Of a DNA stretch of 5,683 bases, positions 1 to 5,440 are shown piece by piece. Each line of letters begins with the position of its first letter. The first letter of the stretch is position 1. The notes beneath the pieces were generated by a model, which saw only the letters and a program-made list of their open reading frames with translations, had not been told where the DNA came from and did not search any database. Origin of the DNA: an uncultured Campylobacter sp. (GTDB lineage Bacteria > Campylobacterota > Campylobacteria > Campylobacterales > Campylobacteraceae); assembly GCA_938046705.1 (NCBI GenBank), contig CALIWP010000301.1, positions 1 through 5,683 on the forward strand, given 5' to 3'. A program made the position numbers and the translations under genes.

Positions 1-231
1 CAAAACGGCGATTTATAGAGCATATTTTTAAATTTGATTTTGCTATTATGTTTGAATTTTGCGCAAATTTGCCGAGAAATTTAACAAACCTGTAAAAACC
101 AAAAGATGAAATACGGCAAATTTGACCGCGCTGCTTTTTGTAAAATTTGACGAAACGACATGGCAAATTTGGTTGGCATAAATTTAATGTAGGCCATTTA
201 AATTTTGCCGCCAGCTACAAGCCTTGCAAAT
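1..231. other. AT-rich non-coding spacer downstream of rarA
   Basis: I see no convincing gene here. All frames are broken by stops within a few tens of codons, and the few ATG codons (for example near 105) lack a ribosome binding site and open only very short frames. The sequence is dominated by AAATTT-containing words, often as CAAATTTG. The first 30 or so bases could be the edge of another gene: on the minus strand an ATG near position 23 opens a frame that runs off the window, but it has no purine-rich leader, so I do not call it. Confidence 0.6.
180..205 (-). terminator. AT-rich hairpin after rarA, weak terminator candidate
   Basis: An inverted repeat lies about 26 bases past the rarA stop. 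The arm at 180-189 (AAATTTAATG) pairs with 195-205 (CATTTAAATTT) with one bulged base and a five-base loop. In the rarA transcript the hairpin is not followed by a run of U beyond the UUU inside its own arm. It could end transcription only weakly. Because AAATTT is so common here, a chance origin is quite possible. Confidence 0.25.
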
Positions 232-1416
232 TTAGACTTTGGATTTTATCTTCGCCAGCCACTCGTCCAGCGTTTTTTCAAAGCCGATACCGTTGCTCTC
301 GTAAAATTTAAGCGGCTTTTCGAGGTATTTTTGCTCCACCCAGCCGCCAAAGCTATGAGGATACAGATAGTCCTTGGCCTCGGGCGCAGTGTTGATCAGA
401 TAGGGCGGGATCTTTAGCGGCGGCTCGTTTTTGACGTAAGACAGTGCGGCGTTTATGGCCTTGTAGCTGGAGTTTGACTTTGGCGAGTGAGCCAGATACA
501 TCGCGCATTGAGCCAGGATTATCCGCGCTTCAGGAAAGCCGATCTTGCTAACGGCAGCTAGCGCGTTAGCGGCTAAATTTAGCGCGTTAGGGTTAGCATT
601 ACCGATATCCTCGCTAGCAAATATCGCCATCCTGCGCGCGATAAAGTCAGCGCTCTCGCCCGCGTCGATAAGCCGCGCCAGATAGTACATGACGGCGTTT
701 TCGTCGCTACCGCGCAGGCTTTTTATAAATGCGCTTGCTAGCCCGTAATGCACATCGTCCTCGCTAACACCTTCGCTAACCGCGTTAGCTCGCAGCGTTT
801 TTAAATTCTCTAACGTTATTTCTTCGCCCAGACTAACGGCAAACTCGAGCAAATTTAGCAGCCCACGCGCGTCTCCTCCGCTGCTTTTTACGAGATAGGC
901 TTTGGCTTCGTCCGAGATGTCAAATTTAATCTCGCCGCGCACGCGCTCGAGCAGCTTTTCAAAATCCTCGCTCGCAAGCGGCTTAAACTCAAAGAGCATC
1001 GAGCGGCTGCGGATGCCCGAGCTTAGCGTGAAATAGGGATTTTCGGTGCTGGCTCCGATGATGGCGGCGCGGTAGTTTTCCATCGGTATCAGCAGGGCTT
1101 CTTGCTGCGTTTTGCTGAGGCGGTGGATCTCGTCGATGAAAAATAGCGGCTTAGAGAGCGCGTTTTCGTGGTTTTTTAGGATTTTGCGAAATTCCTCAAT
1201 CTTTAAATTTCCGCCGTCAAATTCGTAAAAATCATACTCCATCGACCGCGCGACGACGCGAGCAAAGCTAGTCTTGCCGCAGCCTGCCGGCCCGTAAAAT
1301 ATACTGTGCGGGATTTTTTTGTTTTCGATAAATTTTTTAAAAACTCCCACCAGCTCGCGCTGTCCGCAGATCTCGTCTAAACTGCGCGGGCGAAATTTCA
1401 AGGCGAAATTTTGCAA
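232..1416 (-). CDS. rarA: Replication-associated recombination protein A (RarA/MgsA), AAA+ ATPase
   Basis: This 394-residue protein belongs to the RarA/MgsA/WHIP family of clamp-loader-like AAA+ ATPases, cytoplasmic enzymes that act at stalled or damaged replication forks and associate with SSB. Visible motifs, in order: an N-terminal FRPRSLDEICGQ box (8-19) typical of clamp-loader-like ATPases; Walker A GPAGCGKTS (42-50); Walker B LFFIDEIHR (91-99) with the Asp-Glu pair at 95-96; sensor 1 GASTENP (121-127), a RarA hallmark; arginines in GIRSRS (134-139); and sensor 2 GGDAR (180-184). The rest matches the helical C-terminal oligomerisation region. E. coli RarA is about 50 residues longer, and shorter versions are usual in Campylobacterota. 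The start is TTG (1416-1414), chosen because AAGGAG lies five bases upstream and translation begins just before the conserved N-terminal box. It has its own promoter and appears monocistronic. No key residue is missing. Confidence 0.96.
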   Translation of the reverse strand: MQNFALKFRPRSLDEICGQRELVGVFKKFIENKKIPHSIFYGPAGCGKTSFARVVARSMEYDFYEFDGGNLKIEEFRKILKNHENALSKPLFFIDEIHRLSKTQQEALLIPMENYRAAIIGASTENPYFTLSSGIRSRSMLFEFKPLASEDFEKLLERVRGEIKFDISDEAKAYLVKSSGGDARGLLNLLEFAVSLGEEITLENLKTLRANAVSEGVSEDDVHYGLASAFIKSLRGSDENAVMYYLARLIDAGESADFIARRMAIFASEDIGNANPNALNLAANALAAVSKIGFPEARIILAQCAMYLAHSPKSNSSYKAINAALSYVKNEPPLKIPPYLINTAPEAKDYLYPHSFGGWVEQKYLEKPLKFYESNGIGFEKTLDEWLAKIKSKV

Positions 1417-1421
1417 ATTTG

Positions 1422-1427
1422 CTCCTT
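1422..1427 (-). promoter_or_regulatory. Ribosome binding site that fixes the TTG start of rarA
   Basis: On the minus strand AAGGAG is followed by the five-base spacer CAAAT and then TTG. No ATG or GTG lies in frame close to this site before the conserved FRPRSLDEI box, so TTG is the best start. Confidence 0.8.
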
Positions 1428-1441
1428 TTAAATTTTAAGGC

Positions 1442-1447
1442 ATTATA
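1442..1447 (-). promoter_or_regulatory. Probable -10 box of rarA
   Basis: A perfect TATAAT on the minus strand (context GACTATAATGCC) ends 25 bases before the TTG start. This would give a leader of roughly 15-20 bases. There is no clear -35, as is usual for the main sigma factor of Campylobacter. Confidence 0.65.
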
Positions 1448-1596
1448 GTCAAATTTAAATTAAGAAGCGGATTTGCGGGAGTGGGTGGTCAAACTTGGGC
1501 GGGTAAAAAGCAAAATTTGATGCTAGCGTCCTACTCCCAGCAAATGCAAAATTTGAACCAAAACGAGCCGTCAAAAACGGTAAATTTAACAGCAAA

Positions 1597-1629
1597 AGCG
1601 AGCCGAATTTAAACCAAATTTAGCTCGCT
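1597..1629 (-). terminator. Probable terminator of the TonB-dependent receptor gene
   Basis: The hairpin begins 13 bases past the receptor's stop codon. In the minus-strand transcript AGCGAGC pairs with GCTCGCT (7 bp). After a two-base internal mismatch region, AATTT pairs with AAATT around a five-base loop. The stem runs into TTTT and then GC, so the U tract is short. Position and stem quality fit a Rho-independent terminator of moderate strength. Confidence 0.55.
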
Positions 1630-1642
1630 CGCCACGTCAAAT

Positions 1643-3796
1643 TTAAAACGTCTTTTCAAAATCTACGTAGAAGTTCCTGCCTTTGCCCACTCTGGTCGTA
1701 TTTTTAAATCCGTTTGCGAAAATGTACTCTTTGTTAAAGATATTGTTTACGCCAAAGCTGATTTTTAGCCCTTTGTTTAGCAGATAGCTGTCGAAATTTT
1801 TCGGCTCCCATCGGCCTTTAAAATTTACGATAGTAAAGGTTTCGTCTACGTATTCGTATTTTTGGCCGCGCATGACGTAGTATTTCTCGTCGTTGTTAGG
1901 CCTAAACCAATGCGTCATGTCGCCGCCCAGACTAAGCCCCCACGGCTCGTATCTATACATCGCGCCCAAAGTTAGCTTATCAGCATAGACGGTGAGTATC
2001 TTTTTGGTCGCTTTGTCGTAAATTTTCGTATGGTCGTATCCGAGCGAGAATGTAAGGTTGTTTATCGCGTATTTGGACTCGATCTCGACGCCTCGGCGCT
2101 TTGCGTTATCGACGTTTTCGTACATACCGTAGCGTCTGCCCGGCGCTTCGGCGTCAAATGGCGGATTGCCTTTATCCGGTCTCGCTTTTAAATTTATCAT
2201 ATCTTTGATGTTGCCGTCGTAGTAAGTGGCTTTAAAATACAGCTCATCATCGCCCAAAAGCCCCTGCTTGTCGACAGAAAAGCCCACTTCGTACTCTTTT
2301 GCGATTTCAGGTTTTAGGTCGGGATTTGGTATGTACCAGTAGTGCGGATTTAACGGGCCGGCCGATGACGTTTCGTTTGGAGTAGGTCCTCTAAAGGTCT
2401 CCGCATAACCCGCGAGTAAATTTACGCCGTCAAAGACCTCGTATGCAAGGCCGAGTTTTGGGGAAAATCTAGACTCGGAGTATGAGTTGCGATCGCCGCT
2501 TTTGACTCCGCGTTTAAATTTATCAAACCTGCCGCCCAGAGTAAACTCAAATCTACCTACGCTAAATACATCTTGCGCGTAGATACCGAGGTCTTTGTAA
2601 AAATTCGGAAACGAACCGAAGTCGCTAAGCGCGCCGTTGTACCAAAATATCGCGTCCTCTTTTCTGTGTTCGTAGTCGATGCCGGTAACCAGCCTGTGCT
2701 CTAGCATGCCGGTGTCAAAGAGGCTTTCGTTTTTGAGCCTGACGCCCCATCTGTCGTCTTTGTTTTTGTAGTCGATGTAGACGGGATTGCCTCTACTAAA
2801 GCCTGTTCTGATCCTGTGATTTAGGGCTTTTGCGTTGTAGTACTGAGCGGAGAAATTTATCCACCTGTTATTTAGCGGAGTGTATTTGTATATCACGCTA
2901 TAGTCTCGCTGTTTTAGACGTCCCGAGGTAGGTAGCTCCGCGTCCTCGCTCCAGAAAAGCGACTGCCAAGGCGAGGAGGAGAATTTTTCGTGATAGTTAA
3001 ATACGCTAGCCTCCAAAGCATGCTCGTCGGTTATCGCCCACTCGGCTTTGGCAAAGACGGTGTTTACCTGCTCGTCGTTTTCCGCGTATTTCACGCCCGA
3101 GCGTTTGCCGTCTCTAGCCATCTTTATCTTGCCGAAATCCGCGTGCTTGCCATAGAGTAAAATGCCGAAATTTTCCGTAGGTTTAGCTGCGATGGCGGCT
3201 CGATTCGAGTTCATGTGGTTGCTCTCTTGGCGGTGGCCGATCGTGACGCCGTAGTCGCTGCCCGGGTTTATAAAGTCGCTCACGTCCTTGGTTCTCATAC
3301 TAACGATACCGCCGATCGCGCCGCTGCCGTGCAGCACGGAGCTAGCGCCCTTTACGACCTCGACGCGTTTTAGCAAGTCGTTATCCACGCGAAAGGTTGA
3401 AATTTGATTAGAAAAAAGCGAAGGCGAGCGCTTGATACCGTCTTGTTCGATGATGACGCGCGCTTCACTTTGATAACCAAAGCCGCGGATGTTGTAGTAC
3501 TGGCCGACTTGTCTACCGTGGTCGTTTCCGAGCATTACGCCGGGCACCGAGCCAAGGGCGTCGATGACGGACGGCGATTTTACCAGGTCGTTTTGATTTA
3601 GGACGCTGACTTGGCCCGCGTATTTAGCGACGTCGGTTTCGCTCCTGTTTGCCGTGACGGAAACCATATCTAGCTTTACAGATCCGGTTGCATTGCTGTC
3701 GGCTCGCTTAAATTTGCCATCCACTCCTCCCGTCTGTGCGAGAGCCGAGGCTGCACTCAGTAAAACTGCAGCCGAAATAATGCTAAATTTACCCAT
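1643..3796 (-). CDS. TonB-dependent outer-membrane receptor, probable heme/hemoglobin type
   Basis: This 717-residue protein is a complete TonB-dependent receptor, which should move an iron compound across the outer membrane using ExbB-ExbD-TonB energy. It has a Sec signal peptide (about 1-20, cleavage after ALA before QTGG), a TonB-box-like DMVSVTA (43-49) and a plug domain (about 52-170) with VPGVMLG, YNIRGFG, RVIIEQDGI and VEVVKGASSVLHGSGAIGGIV. A roughly 540-residue beta-barrel follows, ending in Phe717 as outer-membrane proteins do. FRGP (468-471) and NPDLKPE (491-497) are the paired boxes of heme and hemoglobin receptors (FRAP / NPNL boxes of the HemR/ChuA/HmuR group). His485 lies between them, where such receptors carry a heme-ligating histidine, and His93 lies in the plug. 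Heme is therefore the best substrate guess, though a siderophore or host glycoprotein is not excluded. The ATG has AAGGGGA four bases upstream. A Fur-like site covers the promoter, suggesting induction by iron starvation. No TonB, ABC-transporter or heme-oxygenase gene lies next to it here. Confidence 0.93.
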   Translation of the reverse strand: MGKFSIISAAVLLSAASALAQTGGVDGKFKRADSNATGSVKLDMVSVTANRSETDVAKYAGQVSVLNQNDLVKSPSVIDALGSVPGVMLGNDHGRQVGQYYNIRGFGYQSEARVIIEQDGIKRSPSLFSNQISTFRVDNDLLKRVEVVKGASSVLHGSGAIGGIVSMRTKDVSDFINPGSDYGVTIGHRQESNHMNSNRAAIAAKPTENFGILLYGKHADFGKIKMARDGKRSGVKYAENDEQVNTVFAKAEWAITDEHALEASVFNYHEKFSSSPWQSLFWSEDAELPTSGRLKQRDYSVIYKYTPLNNRWINFSAQYYNAKALNHRIRTGFSRGNPVYIDYKNKDDRWGVRLKNESLFDTGMLEHRLVTGIDYEHRKEDAIFWYNGALSDFGSFPNFYKDLGIYAQDVFSVGRFEFTLGGRFDKFKRGVKSGDRNSYSESRFSPKLGLAYEVFDGVNLLAGYAETFRGPTPNETSSAGPLNPHYWYIPNPDLKPEIAKEYEVGFSVDKQGLLGDDELYFKATYYDGNIKDMINLKARPDKGNPPFDAEAPGRRYGMYENVDNAKRRGVEIESKYAINNLTFSLGYDHTKIYDKATKKILTVYADKLTLGAMYRYEPWGLSLGGDMTHWFRPNNDEKYYVMRGQKYEYVDETFTIVNFKGRWEPKNFDSYLLNKGLKISFGVNNIFNKEYIFANGFKNTTRVGKGRNFYVDFEKTF

Positions 3797-3821
3797 GACA
3801 TCCCCTTTATATTAAGAAATT

Positions 3822-3842
3822 GATAATAGATATAATTTTATC
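3822..3842. promoter_or_regulatory. Probable Fur box (iron-responsive operator)
   Basis: A 21-base AT-rich imperfect palindrome has GATAAT at the left end, an inner GATATAAT and TTATC at the right end. It resembles the classical Fur site made of GATAAT-like hexamers in both orientations. It sits 26 bases upstream of the heme-type receptor start and overlaps candidate -10 boxes on both strands. The match is by eye; binding and any effect on the divergent small gene are inferred. Confidence 0.6.
3823..3828 (-). promoter_or_regulatory. Possible -10 box of the receptor gene
   Basis: TATTAT on the minus strand would start transcription near 3816, about 20 bases before the receptor's ATG. It lies inside the Fur-like palindrome, the arrangement expected for iron repression. 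Other AT-rich hexamers nearby could serve instead. Confidence 0.4.
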
Positions 3843-3918
3843 TATTTTTTATTTAAATTAACTTTTATTTTTAACGAGATTTTTAAATTTGATTTACGAA
3901 AAAAGGAAAGAAAAAGGA

Positions 3919-3924
3919 TATAAT
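3919..3924 (+). promoter_or_regulatory. -10 box of the 90-residue exported protein gene
   Basis: A perfect TATAAT (context GGATATAATGCC) lies 28 bases before the ATG, giving a short leader that contains TAAGGAGA. A second TATAAT at 3831-3836 lies inside the Fur-like site and could act as an additional, iron-controlled upstream promoter. No -35 is evident. Confidence 0.7.
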
Positions 3925-3952
3925 GCCCGCCTATTTCATCTAAGGAGAATAT

Positions 3953-4225
3953 ATGAAAAAGTCATTGTTAGTAATCGCCGCCCTTGGCGTAATGAGCGCA
4001 AATGCCGCTGCCACGGTTGAGCTTTCGCCTTCTTGCGAAGAGTACTTTAAACTGGTCGACGAGTTCGTCGAAAAAACTAAAGACAACCCGCAAATGGCGG
4101 CTATGAAATCTACTTACGAAGATCAAAAAGCCCAGTTCGCTCAGCTTCCTCAAGACTCTCAAGAGGCCGCTTGCAAACCTGCCCTTGAACAAATGAAGCA
4201 AGTTATAGCTACGCTACCTAAATAA
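3953..4225 (+). CDS. Small exported two-cysteine protein with CEEY motif, function unknown
   Basis: A 90-residue protein with a clear Sec signal peptide (MKKSLLVIAALGVMSANA, cleavage predicted after Ala18). The mature part is about 72 residues, acidic overall, rich in Glu, Gln, Lys and Ala, and predicted helical. It holds exactly two cysteines, Cys28 in SCEEYF and Cys74 in AACKPA, 46 residues apart and likely joined by a disulfide in the periplasm. There is no lipobox and no membrane segment after the signal. It may fall in the small exported family listed as DUF5339, but I am recalling that loosely. Translation start is well supported by AAGGAG five bases upstream, and the gene has its own promoter and a strong terminator, so it is a real single-gene unit. 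It is divergent from the heme-type receptor and related to the 101-residue protein at 4924-5229. Function is not known; a periplasmic binding or chaperone role is speculation. Confidence 0.9.
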   Translation: MKKSLLVIAALGVMSANAAATVELSPSCEEYFKLVDEFVEKTKDNPQMAAMKSTYEDQKAQFAQLPQDSQEAACKPALEQMKQVIATLPK

Positions 4226-4230
4226 TTTTT

Positions 4231-4256
4231 ATCCCTCCGCTTGGAGGGATTTTTTG
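4231..4256 (+). terminator. Rho-independent terminator of the 90-residue exported protein gene
   Basis: A perfect 8-bp stem, ATCCCTCC (4231-4238) with GGAGGGAT (4243-4250), has the tetraloop GCTT and is followed directly by a T run. It starts five bases after the stop codon. On the other strand the hairpin is followed by A-rich sequence, so it works for the plus strand only. Confidence 0.92.
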
Positions 4257-4300
4257 TTTTTTCAAATTCTTAGTTACTATCCAAATTTTATATATTTATC

Positions 4301-4327
4301 AAATTTGCCGCCCCAAAGCGCAAATTT
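4301..4327 (-). terminator. Inverted repeat overlapping the end of the flavoprotein gene, weak terminator candidate
   Basis: AAATTTGC (4301-4308) is the exact reverse complement of GCAAATTT (4320-4327), with an 11-base GC-rich loop. The right arm overlaps the minus-strand stop codon at 4326-4328. No U run follows the hairpin in the minus-strand transcript apart from the UUU of its own arm. It may end the flavoprotein transcript, or be a by-product of the frequent CAAATTTG words. Confidence 0.3.
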
Positions 4328-4844
4328 AATCCCGAATAATCTTCGCCTTCGCCGTTATGCTCGCGATCTTTAGCTCGTAGATATTCATCGCTTTTAGTCC
4401 GTGAGACGCTGCGACGTCAAAGGTACGCATGTAGTTTGGCGTGTATTTTTCGCTAAGTAGCCGCAGCGCGTGCAGCCTCGCCGCTTCGTCCGTCACGGTG
4501 TAGGCCTTGGTTATGGCGACGGCGGATTTGTACTCGGTCGTAAAAACTTTCGCGCCAAGCGCCTTGCCGTCGTCCTTGATCGCATCTAGCTGCTCGTCTG
4601 TTAGAACCGGTACCCGCGCGTAGCTCACGCAAACTAACGTCACGCTCTTGCCGTCTTTTAGTAACTTTGCCTTAGAACCCGCAGGAGCGCCGTGCAAAAA
4701 TACGCTCTCACCCTCGCGTACGACCGAGATTGGCACGCTAAAAATCTCGCCCGCCTCACCAATGCAAGAGATCGTGCCGTATTCGCACGCATCGATGATC
4801 GCAAGCCCCTCCTGCGCACTTAGTTCTCTATCTTTTCGTCTCAT
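4326..4844 (-). CDS. Pyridoxamine 5'-phosphate oxidase-like (NimA-type) FMN-binding split-barrel protein
   Basis: This 172-residue cytoplasmic protein matches the small flavin-binding split beta-barrel family (Pyridox_ox_2 type) that includes the 5-nitroimidazole-resistance reductases NimA-F. Visible signatures: the N-terminal MRRKDREL; CEYGTISCIGEAGEIFSVPISV (about 20-41), the first barrel strands; VFLHGAPAGSK (48-58), the family's FMN-phosphate loop with His51; then KSVTLVCVSYARVP and EYKSAVAITKA, which continue the barrel. Length is normal for the family. Members probably act as dimers that bind FMN and reduce or bind small substrates, but few have known physiological substrates, so neither nitroimidazole reduction nor B6 synthesis should be assumed. 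It is much shorter than HugZ/ChuZ heme oxygenases (about 250 residues), which share the fold. The ATG has AAAGG six bases upstream. It is transcribed divergently from the 101-residue exported protein across a 79-base gap. Family assignment is firm; role is not. Confidence 0.9.
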   Translation of the reverse strand: MRRKDRELSAQEGLAIIDACEYGTISCIGEAGEIFSVPISVVREGESVFLHGAPAGSKAKLLKDGKSVTLVCVSYARVPVLTDEQLDAIKDDGKALGAKVFTTEYKSAVAITKAYTVTDEAARLHALRLLSEKYTPNYMRTFDVAASHGLKAMNIYELKIASITAKAKIIRD

Positions 4845-4867
4845 TTTCCGCCTTTAAATTTTTGAAA

Positions 4868-4873
4868 ATTATA
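4868..4873 (-). promoter_or_regulatory. Probable -10 box of the flavoprotein gene
   Basis: TATAAT on the minus strand (context TTTTATAATTTTC) lies 23 bases upstream of the ATG. It would give a leader of about 17 bases containing AAAGG. Confidence 0.55.
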
Positions 4874-4895
4874 AAATTTAAACCCTAAAAAAGTG

Positions 4896-4901
4896 TATAA
4901 T
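4896..4901 (+). promoter_or_regulatory. -10 box of the 101-residue exported protein gene
   Basis: A perfect TATAAT (context AGTGTATAATTTCG) lies 22 bases before the ATG, followed by AAAGGA as ribosome binding site with a five-base spacer. It is back to back with the flavoprotein's -10 box, whose near edge is 22 bases away, so the two promoters must share flanking DNA. Confidence 0.65.
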
Positions 4902-4923
4902 TTCGCAAATTTAAAGGACGGCA

Positions 4924-5229
4924 ATGAGAAAAATATTAATATTTTGCGCTCTGGGCGCACTGGCTTTAGGCGCTCAAAACGCGTGCGAGGAGTACGTGAA
5001 GCAAAGCAAAATTTACCTAAACGAGCTTTACGAAACAAAATCCAAGCAGTTAAAAGACGATCCGCAGGCCTTTAGGCTCTTTGAGCTTAAATTTGACGAG
5101 CTACAAAAGGCACAGGAGGGCCAAGCGGCGCTAATCATGCAAAGCGGCGACGAGAAATTTTGCGAGCGCGAATCTGCCAAGATAAAATCCATGCTAGACG
5201 AGATGAGGGCGGAAAAGGCGGAAAAGTAG
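4924..5229 (+). CDS. Small exported two-cysteine protein with CEEY motif, paralogue-like, function unknown
   Basis: A 101-residue protein with a signal peptide (MRKILIFCALGALALGA, cleavage predicted after Ala17) and a mature part of about 84 residues that is highly charged and almost certainly helical, with a Lys/Glu-rich C-terminal tail (EMRAEKAEK). Two cysteines remain after export: Cys21 in ACEEYV and Cys80 in KFCERE, 59 residues apart. The Cys-Glu-Glu-Tyr start of the mature domain and the helix after the second cysteine (ESAKIKSMLDEM compared with PALEQMKQVI) match the layout of the 90-residue protein at 3953-4225, so I infer common ancestry. Cys8 lies in the signal peptide and is not a lipobox. 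The start is supported by AAAGGA five bases upstream. I see no good terminator directly after it. Function is unknown. Confidence 0.85.
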   Translation: MRKILIFCALGALALGAQNACEEYVKQSKIYLNELYETKSKQLKDDPQAFRLFELKFDELQKAQEGQAALIMQSGDEKFCERESAKIKSMLDEMRAEKAEK

Positions 5230-5440
5230 GCGTTTGTATAGACAAATTTGAGTTGCTTTTGCCGAGTAGGGCCAAAATCTCTACAATCAAATTTGAAACC
5301 CGCCAAACCTAGTCTGGCAAGCTTTTGAATGCAAATTTGACGTAGCCTGGCGCAATTAAAACCGCATGCTTACTAAATTTTACAAACTCGCTTTAGCCAA
5401 ATCATAAAAGCTCGTTTTGTCGCAGCCGCATAAAAGCACA
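5230..5440. other. Non-coding spacer between the 101-residue protein gene and ung
   Basis: The convergent gap contains no gene I can support. A 7-bp hairpin at 5302-5318 (minus-strand GCCAGAC, loop UAG, GUUUGGC, with one G-U pair) could be a weak terminator for ung, but it is 123 bases past the ung stop and followed by only three U. A nine-base direct repeat CATAAAAGC occurs at 5403-5411 and 5429-5437. CAAATTTG words occur twice. Confidence 0.5.

Noticed and set aside
205..417. Open plus-strand frame of 70 codons overlapping the end of rarA
   Set aside because: It lies antisense to the conserved C-terminus of rarA, has no ribosome binding site and encodes no recognisable protein.
547..789. 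Cluster of six GCTAAC/GTTAGC words in rarA, with two more in ung, as a possible uptake or segregation signal
   Set aside because: In rarA most fall in alanine/asparagine/leucine-rich coding stretches, where codon choice alone can produce them; the number is too small to claim a signal.
1568..1580. Small inverted repeat CCGT/ACGG in the spacer after the receptor gene
   Set aside because: Four base pairs only, with no T run after it; the 1597-1629 hairpin is nearer the stop codon and stronger.
3404..3601. Open plus-strand frame of 65 codons antisense to the receptor plug domain
   Set aside because: It is a shadow of the well-supported receptor gene; there is no leader and no recognisable product.
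3968..4201. Open minus-strand frame inside the 90-residue protein gene
   Set aside because: The plus strand has promoter, ribosome binding site, signal peptide and terminator; the minus frame has none and gives a basic, low-complexity product.
4326..4844. Assignment of the flavoprotein as a HugZ/ChuZ heme oxygenase because a heme-type receptor is nearby
   Set aside because: At 172 residues it is much shorter than HugZ/ChuZ, and its MRRKDREL and HGAPAGSK signatures belong to the NimA-like branch. It is also not next to or divergent from the receptor.
4893..5306. Other open frames overlapping the 101-residue protein gene on both strands (4893-5075 plus, 4841-5038 and 5028-5306 minus)
   Set aside because: None has a good ribosome binding site, and one starts upstream of the -10 box. 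The 101-residue frame alone has a signal peptide, a leader and a relative nearby.
5403..5437. Nine-base direct repeat CATAAAAGC with 26-base period
   Set aside because: Only two copies, short and AT-rich; no third unit or flanking structure supports a CRISPR, iteron or attachment site.
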